DNA from: Deltaproteobacteria bacterium
GTDB taxonomy: Bacteria; Myxococcota_A; UBA9160; UBA4427
Assembly: GCA_029261855.1 (NCBI GenBank)
Contig: JAJDAN010000034.1
Location: 117,953 to 150,329 of the forward strand
DNA length: 32,377 nt
Direction: 5' to 3'
Every line of letters begins with the position of its first letter. Position 1 is the stretch's first letter. The notes below the pieces were generated by a model. That model saw only the letters and a program-made list of their open reading frames with translations. It was not told where the DNA came from and ran no database searches. Below are positions 7,131-14,421 of the stretch, piece after piece. Both the position numbers and the translations under genes were made by a program.

Positions 7131-7421
7131 GTGGTAACCATCGGCATGAACTACGCGGTGCTCCCGGGCAAGGAGCAGATCTTCGAGGACGCATGCGCCA
7201 AGGTGGTCAAGACGATGGAAGGCATCGACGGCCACGATCAATCGCAGCTCTACAAGAGTCTCAGCTCGGAAGCCGCGGAGTACCTGATCGTGTCGCGTTG
7301 GCAGGACGAGACGGCCTTCCAGGCCTTCATCGGCTCGGACGCCTTCAAGAAGGTTACGAACTGGGGCAAGGAGAACATCCTCGCGGGTCGCCCGAGTCAC
7401 ACCACCTACAAGGAAGACTAG
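7131..7421 (+). CDS. Antibiotic biosynthesis monooxygenase (ABM) domain protein
   Basis: A 96-residue single-domain protein with the dimeric ferredoxin-like ABM/EthD fold pattern: a beta strand (VTIGMNYAVLPGKEQIFEDAC), a central YKSLSSEAAEYLIVSRWQDETAFQAFIGSDAF segment and a short C-terminal strand. Members range from heme- or quinol-modifying monooxygenases to proteins without known chemistry, so no reaction is assigned. The start is GTG with GGGAG five bases ahead. The gene ends four bases before the DUF1499 lipoprotein gene, so the two are co-transcribed. Confidence 0.75.
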   Translation: MVTIGMNYAVLPGKEQIFEDACAKVVKTMEGIDGHDQSQLYKSLSSEAAEYLIVSRWQDETAFQAFIGSDAFKKVTNWGKENILAGRPSHTTYKED

Positions 7422-7425
7422 TCGC

Positions 7426-7893
7426 GTGAAGCGGACCGGCGCGGGCGCCCTGTCGTGGACCCTCTGCACGGCCCTCTGTCTGGGGGTCTCCTGCGCCTCG
7501 GCACCCCCGGAATCCCTGGGCGTGCGCGATGGACGACTGGCGCCGTGCCCGTCGTCGCCGAACTGCGTCTTCACCGATTCCGCGGACGAGTCCCACCGCA
7601 CGCCGGCGTTTCGCCTGCGCATGCCCGCCGCCGAGGCCTGGCCGCTGGTGCAAGCGGCCGTGGCGGCTCTGCCGGGCACCGTCATCGTCTCTGCCAGCGA
7701 CGACTACATCCACGCCGAATCGACCACTCCGCTGATGCGCTACGTCGACGATCTCGAAGTGCAGCTTCAGCCGGAACAGGAACGGATCGCCGTGCGGTCC
7801 GCTTCCCGGGTTGGCTGGTCGGACATGGGCACGAACCGCGAACGCGTCTGGGAACTTCGGCACGAGCTCGCCGCGAAGGGCGTCATCCGATAG
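7426..7893 (+). CDS. DUF1499 family lipoprotein
   Basis: A 155-residue secreted protein. The first 20 or so residues form a signal peptide ending in LGVSC|AS, a weak lipobox with Cys23. The mature part matches the DUF1499 pattern: CPSSPNCVFT near the start, then FRLRMPAAEAWPLVQAAVAALPG, DDYIHAEST and a final RSASRVGWSDMGTNRERVWELRHEL. The function of the family is unknown; members are usually short periplasmic or membrane-anchored proteins. The start is GTG four bases after the ABM stop, with an AAGGA-like site inside that gene. Confidence 0.82.
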   Translation: MKRTGAGALSWTLCTALCLGVSCASAPPESLGVRDGRLAPCPSSPNCVFTDSADESHRTPAFRLRMPAAEAWPLVQAAVAALPGTVIVSASDDYIHAESTTPLMRYVDDLEVQLQPEQERIAVRSASRVGWSDMGTNRERVWELRHELAAKGVIR

Positions 7894-7935
7894 CCAGCGA
7901 CGCCCCACCTGACCCACCTGAAAGGATGACTTCGA

Positions 7936-8817
7936 ATGGACGTCGGCGTATGCCTCCCGTACATGGAGACGGAACTCGACCGCGATCGCCTGCGCGCGTG
8001 GTGCCGGGTGCTCGACGACGGCCCCTTCGCCAGCCTGTCCTGCGGCGAGCGCATCACGGGACCCACGGTCGAGATGGCGACCGCCCTGGCCGCAGCCGCC
8101 GCCTGGACCGAGCGGGTGCGCATCGTGCCTTCCCTCTACGTGCTGCCGATGCATTCCGCCGTGAAGGCCGCCAAGGAGATCGCCACCCTCGACGTGATCT
8201 CGGGTGGGCGCGTCACCGTGACCGTCGGCGTGGGTGGACGTCCCGGTGACTACCAGGCCGTCGGCGCGCCCTTCGCCAAGCGGCATCAGCGCATGGACGA
8301 CCAGGTGGCGGAGATGCGCCGGATCTGGAGCGGCGAGCCTCCCGCACCCGGGCTCGACCCGGTGGGACCGAAGCCCGTCCAGGCCGGTGGACCGAAGATC
8401 CACGCCGGCGTGATGGGCCCGAAGGCCACGCGTCGCGCCGCCGCGTGGGCCGACGGCGTGTATCTCTGGTCGGGAAACGGTGTCCGCGCGGAGATCGAGC
8501 ACTTCATCCGGGGAGTGGACGAAGCCTGGGAGGACGCGGGACGCAGCGCGCCGCCGCGACGAGTGGCCGGCTTCTGGTGCTCGCTCGCGGACGACGGCCA
8601 GCAGCGACTGTCGTCCTACGTCTACGACTACATCAAGGTGCTCGGCGAGGATGCGGCGCGCGGAATGTCGAAGGGCGTGGACCGCAGCAGCCCCGACGCG
8701 GTGCGCGCGTCCCTCGACGCCATGGAAGCGCTGGGTTGCGACGAGTGCTTCCTCGTTCCCGCCACCGCCGACCTGGCCGAGGTGGAGCGCGCCGCGGAGC
8801 TACTCACCCGGCGCTGA
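7936..8817 (+). CDS. LLM-class (luciferase-like) flavin/F420-dependent oxidoreductase
   Basis: A 293-residue TIM-barrel protein of the bacterial luciferase-like superfamily. Typical segments are VRIVPSLYVLPMHSAVKAAKEIATLDVISGGRVTVTVGVGGRPGDYQAVG (about 60-115) and KRHQRMDDQVAEMRRIWSG. Such enzymes use FMN or coenzyme F420 in hydride-transfer or monooxygenase reactions. The cofactor cannot be decided here, and no F420 biosynthesis gene is in the window. The start ATG has AAAGGA nine bases upstream. It is followed after about 105 bp by an SDR on the same strand, a frequent pairing in degradation clusters. Confidence 0.9.
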   Translation: MDVGVCLPYMETELDRDRLRAWCRVLDDGPFASLSCGERITGPTVEMATALAAAAAWTERVRIVPSLYVLPMHSAVKAAKEIATLDVISGGRVTVTVGVGGRPGDYQAVGAPFAKRHQRMDDQVAEMRRIWSGEPPAPGLDPVGPKPVQAGGPKIHAGVMGPKATRRAAAWADGVYLWSGNGVRAEIEHFIRGVDEAWEDAGRSAPPRRVAGFWCSLADDGQQRLSSYVYDYIKVLGEDAARGMSKGVDRSSPDAVRASLDAMEALGCDECFLVPATADLAEVERAAELLTRR

Positions 8818-8923
8818 GTCGCGGGCGCCGAAGCGGCTGGCGCTGGCTCGTGCGCCCTGCGATCCTCCCGCGCCCCGAAGCAGGACCCAGGGCTTCGATC
8901 CCGAACGAGGACAGGAGACGAAC

Positions 8924-9733
8924 ATGGCGCGCGTGTTGCGTGAAGGCGCATTCGAAGGCGAGACCCACATCGTGACGGGTGCCGGGCAGGGCATCGGCAA
9001 TGCCGTAGCGACGGCGCTCGCCGAACACGGCGCACAGGTGGTTCTGGTGGATCTCGACCTGGGTCGCCTGGAAGAGGCGCAGGCCGAAATCGCCAAGGTC
9101 GCCAGCGTAAAGCCCCTGGTCGTCGCGGCCAATGTCACGAGCGAGGACGACGTCAAGAAGGCCGTCGCCAGCGCGCTCGAGGCCACCGGCGCCGTCAACG
9201 GGGTCGTGAACGTCGCCGGTATCACGAAGGATGCGCGCATCGCCAAGAAGTCGTTCGACGACTTCAAGGCCGTGATGGCCGTCCACGTCCACGGCACCTT
9301 CCTGTTCACCCGCGAGGTGGCAGCGCAGCACTGGCACCCGCTCTTCAAGGCCAACGGCAACGAGCCGCTCTCGGACGGCGCCAACCGCTTCATCATCAAC
9401 TTCTCTTCGGTGAGCGCACGCAACGGCAACGTCGGGCAGATCGACTACACGGCCGCAAAGGGCGCCATCGAATCCATGACGAAGACGACGGCACGGGAAT
9501 TCGCGGGCTACCGCGCGAGGGTGAACGCCATCGCGCCCGGCCCCGTCAACACGCCCATGCTCGCCGCGGTGCCCGAGGCGGGCATCCAGGCCATGGCGCG
9601 CTCGACCCTGACGGGCTTCGTCGCCGAACCGTCGCACATGGCCTCGATGATCTGCGTGCTCGCCGACCCGAAGATCAGCGGCTACGTGACCGGCGAGGTG
9701 ATGCAGGTGAACGGCGGCCTGTACCTGGACTGA
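8924..9733 (+). CDS. Short-chain dehydrogenase/reductase
   Basis: A 269-residue classical SDR. The cofactor loop is TGAGQGIG (18-25), and the acidic residue after the second strand (LVDLD, about 42-45) favours NAD(H). NVAG follows at about 96-99. The catalytic group is Ser162 (NFSSVSA), Tyr175 and Lys179 (YTAAK), and the closing segment is GYVTGEVMQVNGGLYLD. The start ATG is set by AGGAG six bases upstream; the longer in-frame extension runs back into the preceding oxidoreductase gene and is discarded. It probably oxidises or reduces a hydroxy/keto group, perhaps on an acyl-CoA. It converges with the haloalkane dehalogenase gene across 25 bp. Confidence 0.93.
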   Translation: MARVLREGAFEGETHIVTGAGQGIGNAVATALAEHGAQVVLVDLDLGRLEEAQAEIAKVASVKPLVVAANVTSEDDVKKAVASALEATGAVNGVVNVAGITKDARIAKKSFDDFKAVMAVHVHGTFLFTREVAAQHWHPLFKANGNEPLSDGANRFIINFSSVSARNGNVGQIDYTAAKGAIESMTKTTAREFAGYRARVNAIAPGPVNTPMLAAVPEAGIQAMARSTLTGFVAEPSHMASMICVLADPKISGYVTGEVMQVNGGLYLD

Positions 9734-9758
9734 CCGGCTCGCTCCCCGGGCCCCGGCT

Positions 9759-10664
9759 TCAGGCGAGACCGAAGTGCTCGAGAGCGCGCCGCGCCACCGG
9801 CTCTCCGTATTCCTGGACGAAGTGCCCGGCCTCGGGTAGCTCCATCGGCTCGGGACAGCCGCGGATGGTTTCGCGCAGCTGCTGCATGACCGGTCCGCCG
9901 AGGACGCCGTCTCGCAGGCCCACGGCCATGAAGCTCTGGCCCGTCCAGTCGTTGGACCAGAACTTCCGCGCGCGCAGGCCGTGCTCGATGCCCTCCATCC
10001 CCGGCTCGACGGGAACCCGCTGCGGAAAGCTCCGCACGCCGGCCTTGTAGCGGTTGTCGGGGAAAGGCGCGTCATAGGCCACCGCGTCGAGGGCGTTCGT
10101 CGCGCCCAACGCGTCGCTGCAGATCAACCCCGCCACGGGGATCTCCGGGACCATCGCCGCGAACGCCTTCCAGCCCGCGAAGCCGTCGGACAGGGGCTCG
10201 CCGACGGGAATCGCCGTGTTCATGACGAGCAGCCGGGTGAAGCGGCCCTGCATGTCCATGGGAAGCGTCAGACCGAGCAGCCCGCCCCAGTCCTGGCAGA
10301 CGAGCGTGACGCCTCGCAGGTCGAGGCGCTCGACGAGACGCATCAGGCTGCCCCGGTGGAAGTCGAAGCCGTAGACCGAATCGTCTACGGGCTTGTCCGA
10401 TCGCCCGAACCCGTAGAGATCCGGCGCCACCACACGGTGACCCGCGGCGGTGAACACCGGCAGCATCTTCCGATAGAGATAGCTCCAGGTGGGCTCGCCG
10501 TGGAGGCACAGGAAGACCGTCTCGGCCTTCGCCGGGCCCTCGTCGATGTACGCCATGCGCAGGGATTCGTAGCCGGCGAGGTCGTCGACGTAGTTCGGCT
10601 CGTACGGGAACGCCGGCAGCACCGAGAAGCGCTCGTCCGGGGTGCGCAGGGCTTCGATGGTCAT
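9759..10664 (-). CDS. dhmA: Haloalkane dehalogenase, DhlA/DhmA-type (HLD-I)
   Basis: A 301-residue alpha/beta hydrolase that should cleave carbon-halogen bonds hydrolytically, releasing an alcohol and halide. The oxyanion segment is HGEPTW (55-60). The nucleophile elbow is CQDWGG with Asp125 followed by halide-binding Trp126. A second halide-binding Trp165 lies in the cap (DGFAGWKAF), the catalytic acid is Asp252 (GLRDGVLG) and the base is His281 (AGHFVQE). The acid after strand 7 and the two tryptophans are hallmarks of subfamily I, as in Xanthobacter DhlA and mycobacterial DhmA. The N-terminal LRTPDERF...YPYEPNYV-like start is also typical. The start ATG follows AAAGGAG. It is the last gene of a minus-strand run, 36 bp after the flavodoxin gene. 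Substrate range cannot be told from sequence. Confidence 0.93.
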   Translation of the reverse strand: MTIEALRTPDERFSVLPAFPYEPNYVDDLAGYESLRMAYIDEGPAKAETVFLCLHGEPTWSYLYRKMLPVFTAAGHRVVAPDLYGFGRSDKPVDDSVYGFDFHRGSLMRLVERLDLRGVTLVCQDWGGLLGLTLPMDMQGRFTRLLVMNTAIPVGEPLSDGFAGWKAFAAMVPEIPVAGLICSDALGATNALDAVAYDAPFPDNRYKAGVRSFPQRVPVEPGMEGIEHGLRARKFWSNDWTGQSFMAVGLRDGVLGGPVMQQLRETIRGCPEPMELPEAGHFVQEYGEPVARRALEHFGLA

Positions 10665-10700
10665 GCGGTCTCCTTTGGCGGTTTCGCCGGGTTCATTCGC

Positions 10701-11303
10701 TCATCCAGCCGCTGGGTTCGTGGCGAGTGCGTGAGCGATCCGTGCAACCCGGGCGCCATGGACGACGCCGGTCTCGCGGTCACCGGGCATCAGGGGCGGG
10801 GGCTCCCCTGCTGCCGCCCCAGCTGAGTAGTCTGGCTGGGCCGCGGCGCCGACATAGAAGCCCAGCCGATTCAGGTGGTCCGCGTTGAGAGGGCTCTGGT
10901 CGAGGCCGACCCAGACCATGCCGTGCTGCATGGCGTTCATCATCAGGCCATTCAGCGCCGACAGCTTGTCACCGCTCGGCGTGCTCGAAACCGTGAAGCC
11001 CGCCGCGACCTTGCCGCTCCAGACCCTTCCGTACCAGCGCTGCAAGGTGGCATCGAGGAGCGCCTTCATCGGGCCCGACATGCTTCCCATGAAGGTGGGG
11101 CAGCCGAAGACGATGGCGTCCACGGCGTCGAGAGCTTCGAGCAGGGCCTCGTCCTCGAAGCGGCCTTCGACGATGCGCTTGCGGTCGACCTCGTGCAGCG
11201 TCGCCTCGATTCCCTCGACGGACGCGGCACCCTCACGAACGGCCTCCGCCAGGGTGCGGGTGGTTCCCGAGTCCGAATGAACCACCACGGCAAGCCGGGT
11301 CAT
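10701..11303 (-). CDS. Flavodoxin-fold NAD(P)H:quinone oxidoreductase, WrbA-like
   Basis: A 200-residue flavodoxin-like protein. The FMN phosphate loop is HSDSGTTRTLA (9-19). The second FMN-contacting loop is GCPTFMGSMSGPMKALLDAT (67-86), very close to the WrbA pattern, followed by SGKVAAGFTVSSTPSGDK (96-113). WrbA-type enzymes carry out two-electron quinone reduction with NAD(P)H. It may act as a reductase partner in the cluster, but this is inference. The start ATG has GAGG-type purines upstream. It lies 27 bp after the DUF924 gene and 36 bp before the dehalogenase on the same strand. Confidence 0.88.
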   Translation of the reverse strand: MTRLAVVVHSDSGTTRTLAEAVREGAASVEGIEATLHEVDRKRIVEGRFEDEALLEALDAVDAIVFGCPTFMGSMSGPMKALLDATLQRWYGRVWSGKVAAGFTVSSTPSGDKLSALNGLMMNAMQHGMVWVGLDQSPLNADHLNRLGFYVGAAAQPDYSAGAAAGEPPPLMPGDRETGVVHGARVARIAHALATNPAAG

Positions 11304-11330
11304 CTCGAGCCTCCTCCTCGATCCGGCAGG

Positions 11331-11942
11331 TCAGCCACCGAAGCGGTCCCCGCCGTCTTCGAACCAGACGCGTTCCTCTTGAGTCCATTCCCGTCCGAGC
11401 GCGTCGTTGCGGTGCGGGAAGCGGCCGAAGCGCGCGATCACCGCGAGATGTCGGTCGGCAAACGAAGCGAAGCCGTCGAAGTGCCCCCGTACCGCCGCCG
11501 GCACACGGGTGGCGAGATCCCGGAAGAGCCGCAGGCAATGCTGCTGGACAGAGAGATCTTCGGCGTGCTCGAGCGGCAGGTAGCCGAAGACGGCGAGCGC
11601 CGGCTCGACGGCGCGATCCCCGCCGGCTTCGATCCAGGAAAGGGAGACCTCGAGCGCACGCGCGTCGTACGCGAAAGCCGACGGCTTGCCGCGATGCAGG
11701 TTTCTCGGAAACTGATCGAGGACCAGGATCAGCGCGACGCAGTGGCGGGGATCCGTTCGCCAGGAGTCGAGCTCACCCGCGAGGGCCTGGTCCGGCAGCG
11801 CCGAGAAGCGCCCGCAGATCCCCGCCGTCAGGACGTCGTCGGCACCGAACCAGCGCGGTACCCGCGCGGCGAGCTCGGCCGCGTCCTCGAGGGCGTCCCC
11901 GAACCAGAAGTCGAGGATCTCGTCGGGCGTCGGGACCCGGAT
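11331..11942 (-). CDS. DUF924 family protein, apparently starting at ATC
   Basis: Reading the minus strand gives about 203 residues with the full set of DUF924 marks: LDFWFG near the start, LVLDQFPRNLHRG, AFAYDARA, PLEHAEDLSVQQ and the C-terminal RFGRFPHRNDALGRE. The family is predicted all-helical (TPR-like) and has no assigned function. The frame is open back to a TGA at 11982-11984, but no ATG, GTG or TTG occurs until residues near the C-terminal third. The only sensible position, 11 codons before DFWFG, is an ATC at 11942-11940. It lies four bases after the cupin stop, which would allow coupled re-initiation. A sequencing error near the start is the main alternative. Because all conserved motifs are in frame, the gene body is intact and not a pseudogene. 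Confidence 0.85.
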   Translation of the reverse strand: MRVPTPDEILDFWFGDALEDAAELAARVPRWFGADDVLTAGICGRFSALPDQALAGELDSWRTDPRHCVALILVLDQFPRNLHRGKPSAFAYDARALEVSLSWIEAGGDRAVEPALAVFGYLPLEHAEDLSVQQHCLRLFRDLATRVPAAVRGHFDGFASFADRHLAVIARFGRFPHRNDALGREWTQEERVWFEDGGDRFGG

Positions 11943-11946
11943 CTCG

Positions 11947-12336
11947 TCAGGCCGGGCGATGCTCGGTCCCCTCGCCGTCGGTCACGAAGAGCATCCGCGT
12001 CGGAACTGCGGTGCGCGCCGTATGCCAGGTGCCGCGCTCGATCAACACGAAGGACCCCGGGGTCGCGAGCCGGACGGTTTCGGTCTCGCCGTCGGCACCT
12101 TCGAGGGTCATCTCGGCTGCACCCTCGAGCAGCAGCACGATCTCGTCACCGTTCGGGTGAACTTCCCACTGGTCCCAGGGTTCGTCGAAGGCGAACAAGG
12201 AAAGCAGCCGCCCCGCGCCAGCACCGATCTTGCCCGAGACCAGGTCGGGCCAGAAGCTGTCGGTGACCTCCATCGGCAGGGTGCGACCGTCTGTCCCCAG
12301 GCTGACGAAGGTCCTGGCGAGATCGAATGAACCCAT
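11947..12336 (-). CDS. Small cupin-domain protein
   Basis: A 129-residue single-domain cupin. The first cupin motif is visible as QWEVHPNGDEIVLLLEGAAEMTLEG (about 57-81), with the metal-type His and Glu. The second appears as PGSFVLIERGTWHTARTA (about 93-110), where the histidine of GTWH would complete a metal site. It could be a dioxygenase, isomerase or sugar- or small-molecule-binding protein; nothing allows a choice. The start is the ATG at 12336; an in-frame TTG nine bases earlier is less likely and neither has a clear Shine-Dalgarno. Its stop is four bases from the presumed start of the DUF924 gene, so the two are tightly linked. Confidence 0.82.
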   Translation of the reverse strand: MGSFDLARTFVSLGTDGRTLPMEVTDSFWPDLVSGKIGAGAGRLLSLFAFDEPWDQWEVHPNGDEIVLLLEGAAEMTLEGADGETETVRLATPGSFVLIERGTWHTARTAVPTRMLFVTDGEGTEHRPA

Positions 12337-12459
12337 GACCGGCAAGCATACGCCCGACCCCGCGATCGGGCACTCGCCACTTTCCCGTGTCGATTCAAGA
12401 ACTTGCCCTGGCGGCCCCCACGGCGGGCAGCCGGCGCGTCGACCTTCCCGCCTGGCCGC

Positions 12460-13470
12460 TCAGCCCTTCAGGTCGGCGACCACGTCCGCCCACTGGCTCG
12501 GGTCCGGGGCGCGGTTGTGGGTGAGGCTGACGCCATCGGCGATCCCCGCGAGCCGCTCTTCGAGTCGGGCGGCAATGTCCCTTCTTTCCCCGACCACCGC
12601 GATGGTTTCGAGGACCTCGTCGGAGACGAGCGCGGTCATGTCGTCCCAACGTCCCTGCTTCGACAGGCGATTGAGCTCGAGGTGCAGATCGCCCCAGCCG
12701 TGACAGTCGAGGGTCGGTCGGTAGGCCGGTGTCGAACCGTAGAACGCCAGCTGCTTGCGGGCGGCGAGCTTCACCCTTTCGAACTCCTCCTCGCCTTCCG
12801 CGGTGACCGTGAGGGTCGCGCAGATGACGTCGAGATCGCCTCGCGAACGCCCGCTCTTCGCCAGCCCGGCTTCGAGGGCCGGGACCGTGTTCGCCAGCAG
12901 CGACGCCCTGCTGTTGAACGGATGCGCGAAGAATCCATCGGCCACCTCTCCCGCGACGGCCGTCATGCGCGGCCCGAAGCCGGCGGTATAGATGGGAGGC
13001 GGGCCAAACGGATTCGGTCCCGGATCGAAGGCGGGGATCATCAGGGTGTGGCGATAGAACTCGCCGCGGAAGTCGAGGGTCGATTCGCCTTCCCAGGCCG
13101 AGAAGATGGCCTGGATGGCGAGCACCATCTCGCGCATGCGCGCCGCGGGGTGCGACCACGGCATGCTGAAGCGCTTCTCGATGTGCGGCTTCACCTGGGA
13201 CCCCAGCCCCAACAGGAAGCGACCGCCGCTGATGGCCTGCAACCCGTACGCGAGGTTCGCCAGGTTCATGGGGTTGCGGCCGAAGGCGATGGCGATGGCC
13301 GTCCCCAGACACATGCGGCTCGTATGCTCGGCCGCCAGCACCAGGGGCAGGAAGGGATCGTGCTTCGCCTCGAAGCTGAAGGCGCCGTCGTAGCCGATCT
13401 CTTCGAGACGCCGGAAGCCGTCTCGTGCGTCGCGCGGGTCTTCCAGGGGCGCGGTCGTGTAGACCTTCAT
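12460..13470 (-). CDS. LLM-class F420-dependent oxidoreductase, TIGR03617-like
   Basis: A 336-residue luciferase-like TIM-barrel protein. The stretch AISGGRFLLGLGSQVKPHIEKRFSMPWSHPAARMREMVLAIQAIF (about 79-123) is characteristic of the subfamily typified by mycobacterial MSMEG_2256 and often annotated as F420-dependent. PPPIYTAGFGPRMTAVAGEVADGFFAHPF follows in the middle. The substrate is unknown. There is no convincing Shine-Dalgarno before the ATG, which lies 60 bp after an SDR gene in a gap holding short tandem repeats. It is separated from the downstream cupin gene by 123 bp in which I see nothing specific. Confidence 0.92.
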   Translation of the reverse strand: MKVYTTAPLEDPRDARDGFRRLEEIGYDGAFSFEAKHDPFLPLVLAAEHTSRMCLGTAIAIAFGRNPMNLANLAYGLQAISGGRFLLGLGSQVKPHIEKRFSMPWSHPAARMREMVLAIQAIFSAWEGESTLDFRGEFYRHTLMIPAFDPGPNPFGPPPIYTAGFGPRMTAVAGEVADGFFAHPFNSRASLLANTVPALEAGLAKSGRSRGDLDVICATLTVTAEGEEEFERVKLAARKQLAFYGSTPAYRPTLDCHGWGDLHLELNRLSKQGRWDDMTALVSDEVLETIAVVGERRDIAARLEERLAGIADGVSLTHNRAPDPSQWADVVADLKG

Positions 13471-13486
13471 GCGAGCCGCGAGGCAC

Positions 13487-13540
13487 TCACGCCCAGATCC
13501 GTCACGCCCAGAACTCTCAAGCCAGACCTCTCAAGCCAGG
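13487..13540. repeat. Imperfect tandem repeat, about 15-nt period
   Basis: Four successive units begin TCACGCCCAGA, TCACGCCCAGA, TCAAGCCAGA and TCAAGCCAGG at 13487, 13502, 13517 and 13531 (spacing 15, 15, 14). The last unit contains the stop codon of the SDR gene, so the array spans its 3' end and the gap to the next gene. It looks like slipped-strand duplication; no function is evident. Confidence 0.6.
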
Positions 13541-14322
13541 TGCGCCCCGGCAGTCACCGGCAGCGCGACGCCGGTCAGCGTGTCTGCCCGGCACAGGTAG
13601 ACGACCGCTTCACCGATGTGCGAGGGCTCGACGGAGAGCCCGAGCGGCGCGCGCTCGGCGGACACCTGGGTCCACAAGGCGTCCGCCTTCGCGTCGTCCT
13701 CGATGCCCGTGTGGTGCTTCAGCAGCCCCAGGGTCATGTCCGATCGAACGCCGTCGGGGCAGATGCAGTTGACCCGGACCCCGCTCTTCGCGACCTCGGC
13801 CGCCAGAGATTCCGTGAACCCCACGACTGCGAACTTGCTCGCCGAGTAGTGGGCCATGTTGGCGGCGCCCCGCAGACCGGTGATCGACGCCATGTTGACG
13901 ATCGACCCCTGCTTCTGGGCGAGCAGGTGGGGAAGGGCGGCCTTGCAGGTCAGGAAGGTACCCGTCGCATTGACGCGTAGGACGCGCTCCCATTCCGCCA
14001 GGTCGAGGTCCACTACCGGGATGGTGCTCTGCACCCCCGCATTCGCGCACACGATGTGGAGTCCGCCGAGCTGAGAGACGGCCTTCTGCATCAGGGCTTC
14101 GCAGTCCGCCGCGCTCGTGACATCACAGCGGACGGCGACCGCGCGCCGGCCCGCCGCCTCGACGGCCTTGATGGTCTCCGTCGCCGCGCTGGCGACGCCG
14201 GGATCGTCGAGACGGTCGCCGATCACGACATCTGCCCCGGCCTCGGCGAGCGCCGCCGCGATACCGCGTCCGATGCCGCGGGCGCCACCGGTGACGACGG
14301 CGATCTTTCCCCGAATGTCCAT
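13531..14322 (-). CDS. Short-chain dehydrogenase/reductase
   Basis: A 263-residue classical SDR. The nucleotide loop is TGGARGIG (11-18), CANAG stands at 92-96 in place of NNAG, and the catalytic group is Ser146 (NMASITG), Tyr159 and Lys163 (YSASK). The C-terminal part has YLCRADTLTGVALPVTAGAHLA. Asp36 after the second strand suggests NAD(H) rather than NADP(H). The start ATG at 14322 follows an AGGA and a GGGAG; a much longer upstream frame on this strand is only the shadow of the divergent gene. It is the first gene of the minus-strand run that continues with the TIGR03617-like oxidoreductase and ends with the dehalogenase, so it could oxidise the alcohol that dehalogenation yields. This last point is inference. 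Confidence 0.93.
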   Translation of the reverse strand: MDIRGKIAVVTGGARGIGRGIAAALAEAGADVVIGDRLDDPGVASAATETIKAVEAAGRRAVAVRCDVTSAADCEALMQKAVSQLGGLHIVCANAGVQSTIPVVDLDLAEWERVLRVNATGTFLTCKAALPHLLAQKQGSIVNMASITGLRGAANMAHYSASKFAVVGFTESLAAEVAKSGVRVNCICPDGVRSDMTLGLLKHHTGIEDDAKADALWTQVSAERAPLGLSVEPSHIGEAVVYLCRADTLTGVALPVTAGAHLA

Positions 14323-14421
14323 TTCCTGTCCGCTCCCTTTCTCTCGCTCTCGCTCCCGGTATGCTCGTGCTCCGAGTCGCGGCACCGGATTCTCGCGAAG
14401 AGGGGCCAGGATGCAAAGCCA

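Noticed and set aside
6270-7685. A 471-codon minus-strand frame opposite the GST, ABM and DUF1499 genes
   Set aside because: It crosses three real genes on the other strand, and its translation shows no domain.
11331-11942. DUF924 gene as a pseudogene or frameshifted fusion to the cupin
   Set aside because: All motifs are in one frame through to a normal stop, and the cupin is complete with its own stop; only the start codon is unusual.
12337-12459. Possible terminator between the TIGR03617-like gene and the cupin gene
   Set aside because: Only a 5-bp stem with an 8-base loop was found; not convincing.
13487-13540. Short repeats considered as a CRISPR fragment
   Set aside because: Units are about 15 nt, imperfect, contiguous and without spacers; no cas gene is present.
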